Source: Lachnoclostridium sp. An138 (GTDB taxonomy: Bacteria; Bacillota; Clostridia; Lachnospirales; Lachnospiraceae). From it: DNA of 64,000 bases. The notes below the pieces were generated by a model. The model was not told the origin of the DNA. It ran no database searches and was given only the letters and a program-made list of their open reading frames with translations. Location: contig NZ_NFLF01000018.1 of assembly GCF_002160765.1 (NCBI RefSeq), positions 1 through 64,000 of the forward strand. The letters are read 5' to 3'. Positions 8,578 through 17,934 of this stretch are shown here, piece by piece; position 1 is the first letter of the stretch; each line of letters begins with the position of its first letter. Both the position numbers and the translations under genes were made by a program.

Positions 8578-10002
8578 TTATTCTTCATGCACACGGGGCA
8601 GTGTAAAGATAAATTCCGTTCCTACTCCTTCGGTGGAAATCGCGTTGATGTGTTCTCCGTGGGAGGTAATGATTTCTTTTACAATGGACAGGCCCAGGCC
8701 GGTTCCTTTTTTGTCTCTGCCCCGGGAGGCGTCGGTCTTGTAGAAACGCTCCCATATTTTTTTCATGCTGTCCTTGGGAATTCCTATGCCCTGATCCTTT
8801 ACGGAGATGAAGACCTTTTCGTGGCGGAGCGTGGTCTCAATGGTAATCTGGGAATCGTTGGGGCTGAACTTGATGGCATTGTCCAGCAGGTTGTACATTA
8901 CCTGCTGAATCTTACCCATATCTGCGGATACAAACTGTTCCCTGGCGTCAAACAGAAGCTCGATAGAGATGTGGCGCTCCGTACACCGTCCCTCGAAGGA
9001 AGAGACGGTGTTTTTGATTACCTTATTGATATCGAAATCGGTGATGTCCAGGCGGTTTTTCTTCGTGTCGAAGGAATTCAGCGTCAGGAGGCCGCTGGTG
9101 AGCTTGTTCAGGCGCTCGGTCTCCATCAGGACAATGTTCAGATATTTTTCCTGCATCTCCGGTGGGATGGTGCCGTCCAGCATTGCTTCCACATAGCCCT
9201 TGATGGAAGTCAGGGGGGAGCGGAAGTCATGGGAGATGTTCGCAACAAATTTTTTCTGGTAATCATCGGTTTCTTTCAGCTCATGGGCCATATAATTCAA
9301 CGTGGCGGCCAGCTGTCCGATTTCATCTTCGCCATAGATTTCCAGCTGGTACTGAAAATTTCCCTGGGCGTACTGACGGGCCGCTTCTGTGATTTTTTTC
9401 AGGGGCCTGTAGACGGTGACGGTAAAAGCGGCCAGTATCATAAGCGACAGGCCGAAGATAAACAGAAGAGTCAGGTAAGTCACATTCAGCAGCCCGTCCC
9501 GCTCTGCGGTGAGCTGGCGCATGGGCATATGGATTAGAACATATCCTCTGGTCCGGAAATTGTAGGTGATGGGCGTGACTACCGAAAGGGTCTCTTCATC
9601 GAAGCGGCCGTAAAAATCGCCGATCACATAATAGCTGCTGCCCATATCGGTGGGATCAAAGTCTTCTATGACGGTTTCTGTCCCTTCGGAAAGACTGGTG
9701 TCGGAGTTTACGAGAAGGGTGCCGTCGGCGTTCAGCAGCCAGATAGAAGCGTTCAGATAAGTGTCCAGCGCCTGAAAATGGGAGTGGATATCTTCCAGCG
9801 AGGCGGCGTTGGGGCTTTCCGAATAGTAGCTTCTCGCAAAATTCGTGGAAATATAATTGGCCTCCCGGTACAGGCTTTCCGCTCTCTGCCCTGTCAGGTA
9901 ATTCAGGGTCATGTGGGAGCTGAAGGTGGCGATCACCAGAAAGCCCAGAAGACCAAAGACCAGATAGGTCAGTATAAATTTCAGATAAAGAGAATGCTTC
10001 AT
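8578..10002 (-). CDS. Sensor histidine kinase with HAMP domain
   Basis: 474 residues of classical build: a first membrane helix (8-28), an extracytoplasmic sensor of about 145 residues, a second helix (175-198), HAMP (about 198-250), HisKA with His258 (ANISHDFRSPLTSI), and a HATPase domain with QVMYNLLDNAIKFS, DQGIGIP and GTGLGLSIVKEI. It phosphorylates the regulator encoded six bases upstream. The ligand is unknown. It is the last gene of a minus-strand operon that begins with mutS2. Confidence 0.92.
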   Translation of the reverse strand: MKHSLYLKFILTYLVFGLLGFLVIATFSSHMTLNYLTGQRAESLYREANYISTNFARSYYSESPNAASLEDIHSHFQALDTYLNASIWLLNADGTLLVNSDTSLSEGTETVIEDFDPTDMGSSYYVIGDFYGRFDEETLSVVTPITYNFRTRGYVLIHMPMRQLTAERDGLLNVTYLTLLFIFGLSLMILAAFTVTVYRPLKKITEAARQYAQGNFQYQLEIYGEDEIGQLAATLNYMAHELKETDDYQKKFVANISHDFRSPLTSIKGYVEAMLDGTIPPEMQEKYLNIVLMETERLNKLTSGLLTLNSFDTKKNRLDITDFDINKVIKNTVSSFEGRCTERHISIELLFDAREQFVSADMGKIQQVMYNLLDNAIKFSPNDSQITIETTLRHEKVFISVKDQGIGIPKDSMKKIWERFYKTDASRGRDKKGTGLGLSIVKEIITSHGEHINAISTEGVGTEFIFTLPRVHEE

Positions 10003-10008
10003 GACCGC

Positions 10009-10710
10009 CTATCCTTTTACCTCAAATTTGTAGCCGATTCCCCATACGGTAGCCAGGCTCCAGGAGGGATGATCCTTGATTTTTTCCCGCAGACGCTTAA
10101 TATGTACGTCTACGGTACGGGTGTCGCCGATGTATTCATATCCCCAGATATGATCCAGAAGCTGCTCTCTGGTAAATACCTGATTGGGTGAGGAAGCCAG
10201 AAAATACAGAAGCTCCAGCTCCTTGGGCGGCATATCTACGGGATGCCCCTGGTACAGCACGGAGTAGTTGGTCTGATTGATGACCAGATCCGGATATTCC
10301 ACGATCTTGGCCGTGGCCTTCGGGGCTTCCGGTTTCGCGGGCTGGTAGCGGCGGAGCACAGCCTTGACCCGGGCCACCAGTTCTTTGGAATCAAAGGGTT
10401 TGATGATATAGTCGTCAGCTCCCAGCTCCAGGCCCAGCACCTTGTCAAAGACTTCGCCCTTGGCGGAGAGCATGATGATCGGCGTAGAAGACTTGGAACG
10501 GATCTCCCGGCATACCTGATAGCCGTCGATGCCCGGGAGCATCAGGTCCAGCAGAATCAGGTTGGGCTGAAAGGTTTTGAAGACGGAGAGCGCTTCCTCC
10601 CCGTCGTTTACAATCATGGTCTCATAGCATTCTTTTGTCAGGTACAGAGAGATAAGCTCTGCAATGTTGGCATCATCGTCTACGATTAAAATTTTCTGTT
10701 TTGCTGCCAT
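10009..10710 (-). CDS. OmpR-family response regulator
   Basis: 233 residues. The receiver has the acidic cluster Asp11-Asp13 and phosphoacceptor Asp55 (LILLDLMLPG); the C-terminal winged helix contains TREQLLDHIWGYEYIGDTRTVDVHIKRLREK. ATG 10710 is chosen because AGGAGT lies eight bases upstream and the family N-terminus begins there; an in-frame extension to 10776 would run into mutS2. The start lies seven bases after the mutS2 stop and the kinase gene follows after six bases, so the three genes are one transcription unit. Confidence 0.93.
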   Translation of the reverse strand: MAAKQKILIVDDDANIAELISLYLTKECYETMIVNDGEEALSVFKTFQPNLILLDLMLPGIDGYQVCREIRSKSSTPIIMLSAKGEVFDKVLGLELGADDYIIKPFDSKELVARVKAVLRRYQPAKPEAPKATAKIVEYPDLVINQTNYSVLYQGHPVDMPPKELELLYFLASSPNQVFTREQLLDHIWGYEYIGDTRTVDVHIKRLREKIKDHPSWSLATVWGIGYKFEVKG

Positions 10711-10717
10711 GTTCGAA

Positions 10718-13102
10718 TCACTCCTGTTTAAACGTCGCAATGGTGACGCCGGCGTCTCCTTCGCCGAACTCGCCAAGACGGTAAGATTTCACATACTTGT
10801 TGCGCTTCAGCAGACCCTGAACAGCTTTTCTGAGAGCCCCGGTTCCCTTGCCGTGCACGATGCGGACGGATGGAAGATGGGCCAGATAGGCATCGTCCAG
10901 GTATTTGTCCAGGTGTGCCAGCGCTTCATCCACAGTCATGCCGATCAGGTTGATCTCAGTGCTGACGCTGGCGGATTTGCTCATCTTGATTTTTCCCGTG
11001 CTGCTCTTCTGGAACTGCTTCGAGGTAATCACAGCCTCCTCCACAAGCTCCAGATCGGAGAGCTTCACCTGAGAGCGCAGAATTCCCATCTGAACAAAAA
11101 GACTGCCTCTGGCGTCGGGAAGGGAGCTGACGGTTCCCTGCAGATTCAGGCTCAGGACACGGACAGTATCCCCCAGATGAATATCTGAGGGCTTTAGGGC
11201 GCGTCTGGGCTTCTGTTCCTTCGGCTGGGAGAGAGCTTTTTCAGTCTTTTTCATCCGCTCCCGGAGGCGGGCGCGCTCCGCTTCCATCTCACTGGCGGAG
11301 ATGCCTGCTTTTCCGAATTTATGGAAATCCTTCATGGTCTGGTCTGCATAATCTTTGGCCTCCTGAAGGATCTTTCTGGCCTGTTCATTGGCTTCGCGCA
11401 AGATCCGGTCTCTCTGGGCGTCCAGCTTTTCCTGCTTCTTTTCCAGAGCCTCGCGCAGGGAGCGGATTTCCTCCTTATGCTCACGGATCTCTTCCTGCTC
11501 CTGTTCAATGGTCCGGCGGCTGCTTTCCAGATCGGCCAGCAGGTCCTCAAAGCTTTCGCTCTGCTCGCTTAAATGGCCTCTTGCGTCCTCGATGAGAAAA
11601 TCAGGAAGTCCCAGCTTTGAGGAAATGGCAAAGGCATTGCTCTTTCCGGGAATTCCGATGAGCAGACGGTAGGTGGGGCTTAAGGTCTCCACGTCGAATT
11701 CGCAGCAGGCGTTTTCCACACCGGAAGCAGAGAGGGCGAAGACCTTCAGTTCACTGTAATGGGTGGTGGCCATGGTGCGGATTCCCATTTTATGCAGGTG
11801 GGAAAGGATCGCAATGGCCAGGGCCGCGCCCTCTGTCGGATCGGTTCCCGCGCAGAGCTCGTCGAAGAGAACCAGGGAATTTAAAGAGGCCTCCTTCAGA
11901 ATCCGGATAATGTTCGTCATGTGGGACGAAAAAGTACTTAAGGACTGTTCAATGCTCTGCTCGTCGCCAATATCTGCGTATACCTCGTCAAAGACCGCCA
12001 GCTGGGAATTCTGGGCGGCAGGAATATGCAGTCCCGCCTGTCCCATCAGAGTCAGAAGCCCCGTGGTTTTCAGAGAGACCGTCTTTCCTCCGGTATTCGG
12101 CCCTGTCACGATAAGCAGATCGTACTCCTGCCCGAGCCGGATAGTGACCGGAACCACCTTTGACGGGTCCAGCAGGGGGTGGCGGCCTTCTTTAATGAGA
12201 ATCTGCCTTTTTTCATTGAAGACAGGGCAGGTGGCCTTCATCTCCCTGGCCAGGTTTGCTTTGGCAAAGATAAAATCCAGCTCTGTCAGGATCTCATAAT
12301 CCTGGGCAATGGATTCTGTGCAGGAGGCAGCCTCCTGGCTCAGCTGTTCCAGCACATGTTCGATTTCTTCCTGCTCCTTCAGATACAATTCTTTTAAGTC
12401 GTTATTCAGGCGCACGACCGCCATGGGCTCCACGAAAAGCGTCGAGCCGGTGGAGGACTGGTCGTGGATCATGCCGGGCACCTGGCTTCTGTATTCCGCT
12501 TTGACCGGGATGCAGTAGCGCCCGTTCCTCTGGGTAATCACTGCGTCCTGCAGATAGGTTCTGGCAGAGCCGTTTACCATGCCGGAAAGAGTGGAATGAA
12601 TCCGGTCGTTCGCGGTCCGGATGGAACGGCGCACGCTGCGCAGCGCTGGGCTTGCGTCGTCGCTGATCTCCTCTTCTGAAAGGATGCAGCGGCGGATCTC
12701 CTGGGAAAGCCGGGCGCAGGGCTCCAGGGCGGAGAACAGCGGATCGAGTGTGTCCGGCTCTTCCTCTCTGCCGTCATTCTGGCGGGCATACTGCTTTGCC
12801 TTTGCCGCTGTCTCCAGAAGGGTGCACAGATCCAGAAGCTCCATGATATTCAGAGAGCTTCCCACCTCCAGGCGTTTCAGGGAGGGACGCACATCCTTTG
12901 CGCCCCCAAGGTAAAGACTGCCGCGGCGGTAGACGCGGCTTAAGGCGTCTGCCGTCTCTGTCTGGGAGGCAGTAATATCGCTTAATTTCTGCATGGGCAC
13001 AAGGTCCAGGCAGCGCTTGCGGCCGCCGGCGCTTGCGGCGTGTCCGGCCAGCCGTTCTGTAATTTTATAAAATTCAAGAGTCTGATATGCTTTTCTGTTC
13101 AT
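10718..13102 (-). CDS. mutS2: MutS2 ATPase with C-terminal Smr domain
   Basis: 794 residues, normal length. The Walker A motif GPNTGGKTVSLKTTG and Walker B region (LVLFDELCAGTDPTEG) form the MutS ATPase, a long coiled coil follows, and the Smr domain occupies the last 80 residues (HGKGTGALRKAVQ). MutS2 is known to restrain homologous recombination and to rescue collided ribosomes in Firmicutes. The Smr segment that reads LDLR in B. subtilis reads INLI here, so its nuclease activity is uncertain. No Shine-Dalgarno is seen before ATG 13102, and the best promoter would start transcription only a few bases upstream. Confidence 0.95.
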   Translation of the reverse strand: MNRKAYQTLEFYKITERLAGHAASAGGRKRCLDLVPMQKLSDITASQTETADALSRVYRRGSLYLGGAKDVRPSLKRLEVGSSLNIMELLDLCTLLETAAKAKQYARQNDGREEEPDTLDPLFSALEPCARLSQEIRRCILSEEEISDDASPALRSVRRSIRTANDRIHSTLSGMVNGSARTYLQDAVITQRNGRYCIPVKAEYRSQVPGMIHDQSSTGSTLFVEPMAVVRLNNDLKELYLKEQEEIEHVLEQLSQEAASCTESIAQDYEILTELDFIFAKANLAREMKATCPVFNEKRQILIKEGRHPLLDPSKVVPVTIRLGQEYDLLIVTGPNTGGKTVSLKTTGLLTLMGQAGLHIPAAQNSQLAVFDEVYADIGDEQSIEQSLSTFSSHMTNIIRILKEASLNSLVLFDELCAGTDPTEGAALAIAILSHLHKMGIRTMATTHYSELKVFALSASGVENACCEFDVETLSPTYRLLIGIPGKSNAFAISSKLGLPDFLIEDARGHLSEQSESFEDLLADLESSRRTIEQEQEEIREHKEEIRSLREALEKKQEKLDAQRDRILREANEQARKILQEAKDYADQTMKDFHKFGKAGISASEMEAERARLRERMKKTEKALSQPKEQKPRRALKPSDIHLGDTVRVLSLNLQGTVSSLPDARGSLFVQMGILRSQVKLSDLELVEEAVITSKQFQKSSTGKIKMSKSASVSTEINLIGMTVDEALAHLDKYLDDAYLAHLPSVRIVHGKGTGALRKAVQGLLKRNKYVKSYRLGEFGEGDAGVTIATFKQE

Positions 13103-13111
13103 AGTATCTAA

Positions 13112-13140
13112 AGTATACTCTATTTACCGCGGAAACTCAA
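13112..13140 (-). promoter_or_regulatory. Probable mutS2 promoter
   Basis: On the minus strand TTGAGT (13135-13140) and TATACT (13112-13117) are exactly 17 bases apart. The predicted start of transcription, about 13105, nearly coincides with the mutS2 start codon, suggesting a leaderless message. Confidence 0.6.
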
Positions 13141-13302
13141 GGTCACTTTTCGCATCCATCTGGGGCCGCGGTACCGCGCCGCCCCTGTCAGAAGACGGCT
13201 GCGGCCGGCAGTCTTCTTGTCAACCCAGGGTAGACACCCGTAAAAAAATGTATTAGAATAAAACTGTTTACAGTGTGCGGTTTTAAATGTTCGGAGGAGC
13301 GT

Positions 13303-14580
13303 ATGGCAGAAGAAAAACGTCGTGAGGAACAGGAATTTTCTTTTGTGAAGGAAAAGATCAAAAAGCAGCCCTTTTACCAGAATAAAACCCTGCGCCGCGC
13401 AGCTCTGCAGCTGATTTTTTCGGTCGTCTGCGGTGCAGTGGCCTGCTTTGTATTTGTAATCGTACACCCCTGGATGGAGCGGACATTCGGGGAGCAGGAG
13501 ATGACTGAGATCACGATCCCGCAGGAGGAAGAGGAAGAGACAGTGACGGAGCCTCAGGAGGAGACGGAAGACGAGGAACCCGTGGTAATTACCGAGCCCC
13601 GGGAGCTTGAGGTGGAGGATTATGCCGATCTTTACACAAAGCTCAAGGAGGTGGCGGACACAGCCGGAAAGAGCCTGGTGACTGTGACGGCTTCCAGCAG
13701 CGGAACCGATTGGTTTAATGAGACCTATGAGAGCCGCAGAGAGCTTTCCGGGCTTCTGGTGGGAAATAACGGCGTGGAGCTTCTGATTCTGGCGCCCTAT
13801 TCCCAGGTGGAAGGGGCGGATACGCTTCAGGCCGCCTTTGCCGACGGGTCTACGCTTGCGGCTGTGCTGAAAAATTATGATTCTGTGACGGATCTTGCGG
13901 TTCTCAGCGTAAATCTGGCAGATGTGGAGGAAGACACACTGGAAAGCATCCGCATGGCAGAGCTGGGAAGCTCTAAGAGCCTGAAAGCGGGAGAGCCTGT
14001 GATCGCAGTGGGAAGTCCTGCGGGAATAGCCGGTTCTGTAAAGTATGGCAATCTGGTGGCGTCAGGCTATAAGGTCAGTGTGATTGATGGAGAGTACAAT
14101 CTGCTGATTACAGACATGGAGCGTTCGGAGAAGGGGAGCGGCGTTCTTTTGAATCTGAGCGGACAGGTGATAGGCCTGCTGGAAGACTCCTATCTGAATT
14201 CCAGCAATGAAGGGGCGCTGACCGCCTATGCCATCTCGGATATGAAGGATATCATTGAGCATCTTTCCAACAGCCAGGATCTGGTGTATATGGGTATTCA
14301 CGGAACAGATGTGACAGAAGAGATTTCGGAAGCCCAGGGGATTCCCGCGGGTGTGTACGTGACGGGCATGGAAGCGGATTCGCCGGCCATGAACAGTGGG
14401 ATTCAGGCAGGAGACATTATCACGGAAATCAACGGAAAGACGATCACTTCTCTTTCCCAGATCCGGGAGATGCTGCTGAAATTCTCGAGGGAACAGGTGA
14501 TACAGGTAGTGGTTATGCGGCAGGGAAAAGACGGCTACAAAGAAATTGAGTGCAGCGTGACTCTGAATGTGCTACAATAA
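13303..14580 (+). CDS. HtrA/S1C-like PDZ protein without the catalytic His
   Basis: 425 residues: a cytosolic N-terminus, one membrane helix (33-55), a very acidic linker (about 64-105), a trypsin-like domain (about 110-310) and a PDZ domain (about 325-420: GIPAGVYVTGMEADSPAMNSGIQAGDIITEINGK). The Asp (TDLAVL, Asp197) and a Ser in KGSG (Ser279) align with the HtrA triad. The TNxHVV block that carries the His is replaced by LAPYSQVEGAD, and GNSGG is degraded. The protein is therefore probably a non-catalytic, membrane-anchored peptide-binding relative. ATG 13303 follows CGGAGGAGCGT; a longer frame from 13273 lacks a ribosome site. Confidence 0.8.
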   Translation: MAEEKRREEQEFSFVKEKIKKQPFYQNKTLRRAALQLIFSVVCGAVACFVFVIVHPWMERTFGEQEMTEITIPQEEEEETVTEPQEETEDEEPVVITEPRELEVEDYADLYTKLKEVADTAGKSLVTVTASSSGTDWFNETYESRRELSGLLVGNNGVELLILAPYSQVEGADTLQAAFADGSTLAAVLKNYDSVTDLAVLSVNLADVEEDTLESIRMAELGSSKSLKAGEPVIAVGSPAGIAGSVKYGNLVASGYKVSVIDGEYNLLITDMERSEKGSGVLLNLSGQVIGLLEDSYLNSSNEGALTAYAISDMKDIIEHLSNSQDLVYMGIHGTDVTEEISEAQGIPAGVYVTGMEADSPAMNSGIQAGDIITEINGKTITSLSQIREMLLKFSREQVIQVVVMRQGKDGYKEIECSVTLNVLQ

Positions 14581-14640
14581 AAAAACGAGTAACTATTGGC
14601 CGGGAGCTTTTCCGGCATTCCGGCAGGATGAGGAGAAAAT

Positions 14641-15588
14641 ATGAAATATATCGAGAGCATCCGGGAGGGCGAGCGCGTTTCCGGAATTTATCTGTGCAAG
14701 CAGAGGCAGTCAGCCGTGACGAAGAACGGCAAAGCCTATGAAAATATGATTTTACAGGATAAGACGGGTCTGGCGGATGCCAAGATCTGGGACCCGAATT
14801 CCCAGGGAATTGAAGAATTCGGCGCGCTGGATTATGTGGAGATCGTGGCGGAGGCCACAAGCTTTCAGGGAGCGCTGCAGCTGAATGTAAAGCGTGCCAG
14901 AAAAGCCCGGGAAGGAGAGTATGATCCGGCGGATTATCTTCCGGTCAGTGAATTTGACATTGAAGAGATGTACCGGGAGCTGATGAACTATGCGAATCAG
15001 GTGCGTGAGCCCCATCTCAGGGCTCTGCTGAAGGATTTGTTTGTGGATGACGCGGACTTTATCCGCGCGTTTAAGTTTCACTCCGCGGCCAAGACGGTCC
15101 ACCACAGCTTTGTGGGAGGATTGCTGGAGCACACCTTGAGCGTCTGCCGTCTCTGCGAATATTATACGAAGGCGTATCCGTTCCTGAACCGGGATCTGCT
15201 CTACACGGCGGCCATGTGCCATGATATTGGAAAGGTGTACGAGCTGTCGGATTTTCCGGAAAATGATTATACGGATGAGGGACAGCTTCTGGGGCACATT
15301 TCCATGGGAAGCGAGATGGTGGGCGAGCGCGCCAGAAAGATTTCCGGATTTCCGAAAAAACTGGAGAATGAGCTCAAGCACTGCATCCTGGCCCATCATG
15401 GAGAACTGGAATACGGCTCTCCCAAGAAACCGGCCCTGGCAGAGGCTCTGGCGCTGAATCTGGCGGATAATACGGACGCCAAGATGGAGACCATCAAAGA
15501 GATCTTCCGCGCGGCAGGACAGAATCAGGGGTGGCTTGGCTACAACCGCCTGTTTGAGTCGAATCTTCGCAGGACAACGGAGGTCTAA
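14641..15588 (+). CDS. yhaM: YhaM-like 3'-5' exoribonuclease (OB fold plus HD domain)
   Basis: 315 residues, the usual length. The N-terminal 115 residues are an OB-fold nucleic-acid binding domain; the HD domain that follows contains VHHSFVGGLLEHTLSV and AAMCHDIGK, providing the metal-binding His/Asp set. B. subtilis YhaM removes short 3' tails from RNA and has some DNA activity. It stands 60 bp after the PDZ protein and two bases before the rRNA methyltransferase gene, as part of a plus-strand run of nucleic-acid genes. Start is supported by GATGAGGAGAAAAT. Confidence 0.9.
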   Translation: MKYIESIREGERVSGIYLCKQRQSAVTKNGKAYENMILQDKTGLADAKIWDPNSQGIEEFGALDYVEIVAEATSFQGALQLNVKRARKAREGEYDPADYLPVSEFDIEEMYRELMNYANQVREPHLRALLKDLFVDDADFIRAFKFHSAAKTVHHSFVGGLLEHTLSVCRLCEYYTKAYPFLNRDLLYTAAMCHDIGKVYELSDFPENDYTDEGQLLGHISMGSEMVGERARKISGFPKKLENELKHCILAHHGELEYGSPKKPALAEALALNLADNTDAKMETIKEIFRAAGQNQGWLGYNRLFESNLRRTTEV

Positions 15589-15590
15589 AT

Positions 15591-16970
15591 TTGAAGAAGA
15601 ATGATTTACTCCAAGTAAAAATAGAAACTATGGGAAACGCAGGAGAGGGCATCGGTAAAATCGACGGATACCCTCTCTTTGTCAAAGACGCTCTTCCGGG
15701 AGACGTGGCGGAGGTACGGCTTACCAAGGTAAAAAAGACTTATGCCTACGCCAGGCTGGAGCGGCTTCTTGAGCCCTCTTTGGACCGGACTGAGCCCCGG
15801 TGTCCGCTGCACAGAAGCTGCGGAGGCTGCCAGATTCAGGCCCTTTCCTATGAAAAACAGCTGGAGTACAAGGAAAATAAGGTGCGGCAGGATCTGATCC
15901 GCATCGGAGGCTTTGCCAATCCGGAGGTGCTTCCGGTTCTGGGAATGGAGGAACCCTATCATTACCGGAATAAGGCCCAGTTTCCCTTTGGCCGCAGCCG
16001 GGACGGCAGAATCGTCACCGGCTTTTACGCGGGGCGCACTCACACCATTGTGCCGGGTACGGACTGCGCCATCGGCGCGCCGGAAAACAAAGAGATTCTG
16101 GAGCTGATTCTTGATTTTATGAATGAGCGGGGAATCGAGCCCTATGATGAGGCGGCCGGAAAAGGTCTGCTGCGCCACGCTCTGATACGGAAAGGCTTTG
16201 CCACCGGAGAGCTGATGGTCTGTCTCGTGATTAACGGAAGAAGCTTTCCCGGTGCAGAAGAGCTGGCGGACCGGCTCTTTGCGATCCCCGGCATGACCAG
16301 CTTCAGCCTGAACGTGAATCAGAAAAACACCAACGTGATCCTGGGAAAGGAAGTGATTCCTGTCCGGGGGCAGACGTACATTACTGATCGGATTGGGGAG
16401 ATCAGCTATCAGATTTCGCCTTTATCCTTCTATCAGGTTAATCCGGCCCAGACAGAGAAGCTGTACCGGACTGCCCTGGACTACGCCGGACTTACCGGAG
16501 GAGAGACAGTCTGGGAGTTGTACTGCGGCATCGGAACCATTTCCCTTTTTCTGGCTCAGAGCGCGGGAAAGGTATACGGCGTGGAGATTGTGCCCCAGGC
16601 CGTGGAGGACGCCCGCCGCAACGCGGCGCTGAACGGCTTTGCCAACGTGGAATTCTATCTGGGAAAGGCCGAAGAGGTGCTGCCTGAAAAGTATGAAAAA
16701 GACGGCATCCGCGCCGATGTGATGGTTGTCGATCCGCCCCGGAAAGGCTGTGACTCGGCCTGCCTGGAAACTATGCTGCGCATGGAGCCCCGGCGCATTG
16801 TCTATGTGAGCTGTGATCCGGCGACGCTCGCCAGGGATCTGAAAATCCTCTGCGCAGACGGATGTTATGAACTCCGGAAGGTGCAGCCTGTGGACATGTT
16901 CCCCCACACAGCCGGGGTGGAAAATGTGGCGCTGCTTACCCGGAAGACGCATACTGTGCCTTCTGCATGA
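15591..16970 (+). CDS. rlmD: 23S rRNA (uracil-C5)-methyltransferase, RlmD/RumA family
   Basis: 459 residues. A TRAM RNA-binding domain (about 1-60) is followed by iron-sulfur cysteines (CPLHRSCGGCQIQ), the SAM site (ELYCGIGTISLFLA), DPPRKGCD, and the catalytic cysteine in YVSCDPATLARDL. Clostridia usually have several family members, so the exact uracil methylated (position 1939 or 747) is not settled by sequence. The start is TTG 15591, well placed behind CGGAGGT and two bases after the preceding stop. Confidence 0.92.
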   Translation: MKKNDLLQVKIETMGNAGEGIGKIDGYPLFVKDALPGDVAEVRLTKVKKTYAYARLERLLEPSLDRTEPRCPLHRSCGGCQIQALSYEKQLEYKENKVRQDLIRIGGFANPEVLPVLGMEEPYHYRNKAQFPFGRSRDGRIVTGFYAGRTHTIVPGTDCAIGAPENKEILELILDFMNERGIEPYDEAAGKGLLRHALIRKGFATGELMVCLVINGRSFPGAEELADRLFAIPGMTSFSLNVNQKNTNVILGKEVIPVRGQTYITDRIGEISYQISPLSFYQVNPAQTEKLYRTALDYAGLTGGETVWELYCGIGTISLFLAQSAGKVYGVEIVPQAVEDARRNAALNGFANVEFYLGKAEEVLPEKYEKDGIRADVMVVDPPRKGCDSACLETMLRMEPRRIVYVSCDPATLARDLKILCADGCYELRKVQPVDMFPHTAGVENVALLTRKTHTVPSA

Positions 16971-17032
16971 AGAACAGCCGGTGCGGTAACTGTGGAAGCT
17001 TAGATATACTGCCTTATTTTATGGAAGATAAA

Positions 17033-17851
17033 ATGATTAAAAAAGAACTCACCGATTTTGACATCCGCCAAATCGCCCTCTCCGGACAGTGCTTCCGCCT
17101 GCGGCCCCTGTCAGAGTATACTTTTTCTCTGACGGCGCTTGGCAGGTATCTGGAAATCAGCCGGCAGGGGGCGGAAACTGTATTTTCCTGCACAGAGCAG
17201 GAATGGAAGGATGTCTGGGAAAATTATTTTGATTTACATACGGATTATGCCGGAATCAAAAAGGCTATTGATCCGGAAGATTTCTATCTTCAGGAGGCGG
17301 CCCGGATCGGAGGCGGAATCCGGATTCTGCGCCAGGAGCTGTGGGAAACCATAGTGACCTTTATTATCTCCCAGCAGAACAATATTCCGCGCATCCAGAA
17401 ATGCGTGGATGCCTTGTGCGGGGAATTCGGCAGTGAAGCGGAGAATTTCCACGGAAATGCATACAGGCTTTTTCCGGGGCCGGAGGCAGTGGCGTCTGCC
17501 ACGGAAGAACGTCTGAGAGAGATGGGACTTGGCTACCGGGCGCCCTATATCGTAAAGACAGCCCGCATGGTCTGTGAAAAAGAAGTGGATCTGGACAGGC
17601 TTCCCGCTCTCGGCTATGAAGAGGCAAAGGCAGAGCTTTTGAAGCTCTGCGGCGTGGGGACCAAGGTGGCAGACTGCATCTGTCTCTTTGCTCTCCATCA
17701 TATTGAGGCTTTTCCCATAGACACCCATATCAAAGCCATGCTGAAACGCTATCCGGAAGGGTTCCCCTTTGAGCGGTATCAGGGCTTCGCAGGTGTTCTG
17801 CAGCAGTATGCGTTTTACTATGAGCTGCACGGGCAGAAGGGCGCAGAGTGA
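17033..17851 (+). CDS. 8-oxoguanine DNA glycosylase, OGG1 type
   Basis: 272 residues from ATG 17033. An N-terminal OGG_N-like domain (FDIRQIALSGQCFRL) precedes the helix-hairpin-helix-GPD domain: ISQQNNIPRIQ, the HhH LCGVGTKVADC with the catalytic Lys, and the catalytic Asp in PIDTHIK. It should remove 8-oxoguanine from DNA and cut the strand by its lyase activity. GGAAG at 17023-17027 supports 17033; an ATG at 16967 overlapping the previous stop would add 22 residues that do not resemble the family. A mutY homologue at 56.3 kb would complete this repair route. Confidence 0.88.
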   Translation: MIKKELTDFDIRQIALSGQCFRLRPLSEYTFSLTALGRYLEISRQGAETVFSCTEQEWKDVWENYFDLHTDYAGIKKAIDPEDFYLQEAARIGGGIRILRQELWETIVTFIISQQNNIPRIQKCVDALCGEFGSEAENFHGNAYRLFPGPEAVASATEERLREMGLGYRAPYIVKTARMVCEKEVDLDRLPALGYEEAKAELLKLCGVGTKVADCICLFALHHIEAFPIDTHIKAMLKRYPEGFPFERYQGFAGVLQQYAFYYELHGQKGAE

Positions 17852-17934
17852 GGAAGAAACCGCCGGGTGCGGTATGGCTGGAAACGGGTCCATAACGGAC
17901 TCATACAGGTTAGTTCAGATGAGGAGAGAAGCGT

